A stretch of 64,000 nucleotides of DNA from Bradysia coprophila (lineage: Eukaryota > Arthropoda > Insecta > Diptera > Sciaridae). Below the pieces are notes generated by a model. The model worked only from the letters and a program-made list of their open reading frames with translations, did no database searches and was not told where the DNA came from. A program made the position numbers and the translations under genes. Each line of letters opens with the position of its first letter. Positions within the stretch are counted from its first letter, which is position 1. Positions 61,576 to 64,000 of this stretch are shown piece after piece. The stretch is taken from assembly GCF_014529535.1 (NCBI RefSeq), contig NC_050738.1, forward strand, positions 4,906,588 through 4,970,587. The letters run 5' to 3'.

Positions 61576-61771
61576 CTGAAACTGTACTGCGTTGATAATT
61601 TACGAAAACAATTATGCTATCAGTTTTGGAATGCAAAGCAAGTATATTCACTTCCGTCGGAATTGATATTAATGCAAAAAGAGAAGAGAAACAAAAACGA
61701 AAAAATTCCCTTAAAGGATGGTGCGTCACTATTTCTTGTGTGCTATGCCAATTTCACACAATTCCACTCAG

Positions 61772-61962
61772 AGGGATTCTTTTGAAAAAGCACCTACCGA
61801 AATCGGACCCATTTTGTCTGGCATGGATATATATATAGCGTTTGAAAGGTCTTGGCCTGAGGAATTCAAAACAGGCCTCAGATGGTCTCTAGGCACCATT
61901 GATTTCTGGTAGCAGATCTTCAAAGGTAGATAAATGGGTGTTTTTTAGACTCATTTTACGAT
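61772..61962 (-). repeat. Dispersed repeat family R1, copy C (inverted, partial)
   Basis: Reverse complement of much of 62995-63262: GGGATTCTTTTGAAAAAGCA, CCTACCGAAATCGGACCCAT, TTGAAAGGTCTTGGCCTGAG, GAGGAATTCAAAACAGGCCT and GATAAATGGGTGTTTTTTAG. It starts about 200 bases upstream of the LRR gene. Confidence 0.85.
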
Positions 61963-62152
61963 CAATGGAAAGCTTGGATAACGTAAGTTATCGAGAGCAT
62001 GTCATGTAGTTGCACATTAGCAGACATCCGAGGGGGAAAACCACTGGCCACAAGAGTGGCAAATCAATTTTTAATTCCTTTGAATTCCTTCAATTACCGG
62101 ATTAATTTATAATTGATTCCGTTTTGGCGGATTCGCTCGTCTGTTTCTACAC

Positions 62153-62395
62153 TGAGAAAAAAGATTACGTCTGACACGTATAAAGTCAGTGCGGTAAGGT
62201 AGTTATACTCCAGTCACGTATGCGTACTTACACACGACACGTATTTCCATACATAGTCACTGTATAATATACGATGACTACGGTAAGAAACTTGCCACTC
62301 GTATTTTATACAAGACGTACGTTAGCACGCATACGTGTCTAGCGTATAACTTCCTTACCACACTTTATACGTGTCAGACGTAATCTTTTTTCTCA
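62153..62395. mobile_element. MITE, 243 bp, long inverted ends
   Basis: TGAGAAAAAAGATTACGTCT...TATAAAGT (62153-62186) is the exact complement of 62362-62395. Imperfect pairing continues through GGTAAGG and AGTTATAC. The whole unit can fold on itself. No coding potential. Confidence 0.88.
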
Positions 62396-62579
62396 TTGTA
62401 TCATTTCCTATTAATTTCCAATAACTCCACGATTTCTGTTACTACTTTGTCTACTTTGTAGAAACAATTTTCTACAAATTTTCTTCACTTTTCTTTCTTT
62501 CGATAATTTTCTAAGTTTTACTATAAATTTAAAGGAAACTAATGAAAACCGTAGAAATTACTGCAGTTTCGTAGTTGCC

Positions 62580-62855
62580 GAAGTATCCGGTAAATAATAA
62601 GAATTGAAGGAAATACTAGAAATTCAAGGAATTAATGGAGTTACAAGGAATCGACTGGAAAAACGAGAAAGTGAGCGAAATTGAAGAGGAATTGAAAGGA
62701 AACAATCAGAGAATGAACTGTATTTTACAAACCGAATAGCCAAGACTTAGTTCTTTCGTTCATTTCCGTTCAAATTCTAGTATTTCCAGTCAATTCCTTG
62801 TAATTCCTTCAATTTCTAGTATTTCCTTCAATTCCCATTAATTACCGGATACTTC
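62580..62855. repeat. Foldback, 276 bp
   Basis: GAAGTATCCGGTAAATAATA, GAATTGAAGGAAATACTAGA and AATTCAAGGAATT at the left pair with AATTCCTTCAATTTCTAGTA, TTTCCTTCAATTC and TTACCGGATACTTC at the right. AATTCCTT-type words repeat inside. Confidence 0.82.
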
Positions 62856-62994
62856 CTTCGATTGTGTGTAATAAATTCCTCGAGTAGTTTCCCCTCGCAG
62901 TCATCACAACCGACAAGAACTGGTCATAGATGTTGACTCCTTTCACCCAACTCCATCTTATCATATATTTGACAGATATATTTGTAGATGTTTA

Positions 62995-63262
62995 TCAAAC
63001 TAGGCATGTCCTGAAAGTACGTCACATCAGCTTTCCAACTAACAATCTCACATCCAGATCGCACTTATTTAACGGTCGTGTGAAATAAGTCGGAGAAACA
63101 TCCATTTAACGATATTTGAAGACCTACCGCCAGCAACCATGGTGGCTAGAGACTATCTGAGGCCTGTTTTGAATTCCTCAATCCTCAGGCTAAGACCTTT
63201 CAAATGCTACATCCCAGACGAAATGAGTCCGATTTCGGTAGGTGGTTTTTCAAAAGAATCCC
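62995..63262 (+). repeat. Dispersed repeat family R1, copy B
   Basis: Same orientation as 20714-20982 and close in sequence (TAGATGTTTATCAAACTAGG, CTCACATCCAGATCGCAC, CCAGCAACCATGG, CTAGAGACTAT, TTTTGAATTCCTCAATCC, TTTTTCAAAAGAATCCC). Confidence 0.85.
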
Positions 63263-63542
63263 TCACCTCACAAACTTTCACAGACATCTGAAAGATTTGT
63301 TTTTTTCTTAAAAAATGATTTTATTTACGTCTTTACAATCTCTAAGAATTTCATTTCGGTTTTTCTTTTAAATGCATGGCATTCTCAATTTTCGAAAGGC
63401 CAATGACATCTCCTTAGATAGCCACATCGAACAACAGGTTCTTATTGCTGGAAGTTGGGAAAAACGATAAAAATTAGCTCGGATACAGTCGATAAAAACA
63501 AATAAAGAAAATGTCGGGAAAATGGAAAACAAATTAAATTTT

Positions 63543-64000
<458 letters not shown>

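Overview
This window looks like AT-rich nuclear DNA from an insect, probably a nematoceran fly. Genes are built from small exons with mostly short introns (about 50-150 bases), GT..AG splice sites and AATAAA signals, and they sit among many short foldback (MITE-like) elements. No bacterial operons, rRNA genes, CRISPR arrays or confident functional tRNA genes were seen. The species cannot be fixed from the sequence alone.

Layout. Bases 1-29,200 hold no gene I can support. They are AT-rich and carry foldback elements, a compound 2.2-kb terminal-inverted-repeat element (21108-23279), a decayed Penelope-like reverse transcriptase (about 24.0-25.2 kb, minus strand), and a 22-bp tandem array inside one arm of a foldback (27620-28149). 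A 28-base motif recurs at least five times across this gene-free stretch. An intronless type II membrane alpha-1,2-fucosyltransferase (GT11) lies at 29226-30281, followed by a tRNA-like fragment and a frameshifted coding remnant of unknown family (30720-31320).

Bases 36.3-56.0 kb form a compact housekeeping cluster: an RPRD2-like RNA polymerase II CTD-binding protein (minus, 8 exons), Rpf1 60S biogenesis factor (plus, 3 exons), phosphoglycerate kinase (minus, 4 exons), peroxin-19 (plus, 8 exons) and GPI ethanolamine phosphate transferase 1, PIG-N (minus, 15 exons). I rebuilt each by joining exons whose splice phases agree and whose protein matches the family end to end. PIG-N carries one apparent single-base frameshift. 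The gaps between these genes are filled with MITE families, one showing a nested insertion with an 8-bp target duplication.

Bases 57.8-64.0 kb hold a tandem repeat of about 155 bp, an intronless leucine-rich-repeat single-pass membrane protein (59842-61575, minus), a dense block of foldbacks upstream of it, and the 3' end of an RBM5/RBM10-like splicing factor running off the right edge.

The genes do not form one pathway. They are ordinary neighbours in an insect genome: transcription (Rprd2), ribosome assembly (Rpf1), glycolysis (Pgk), peroxisome membrane biogenesis (Pex19), GPI-anchor synthesis (PIG-N), glycan fucosylation and a cell-surface LRR protein. I found no convincing new multi-gene system. 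The points most worth checking are the PIG-N frameshift, the recurrent 28-base motif, the expanded foldback array, the GT11 gene and the unidentified coding remnant.
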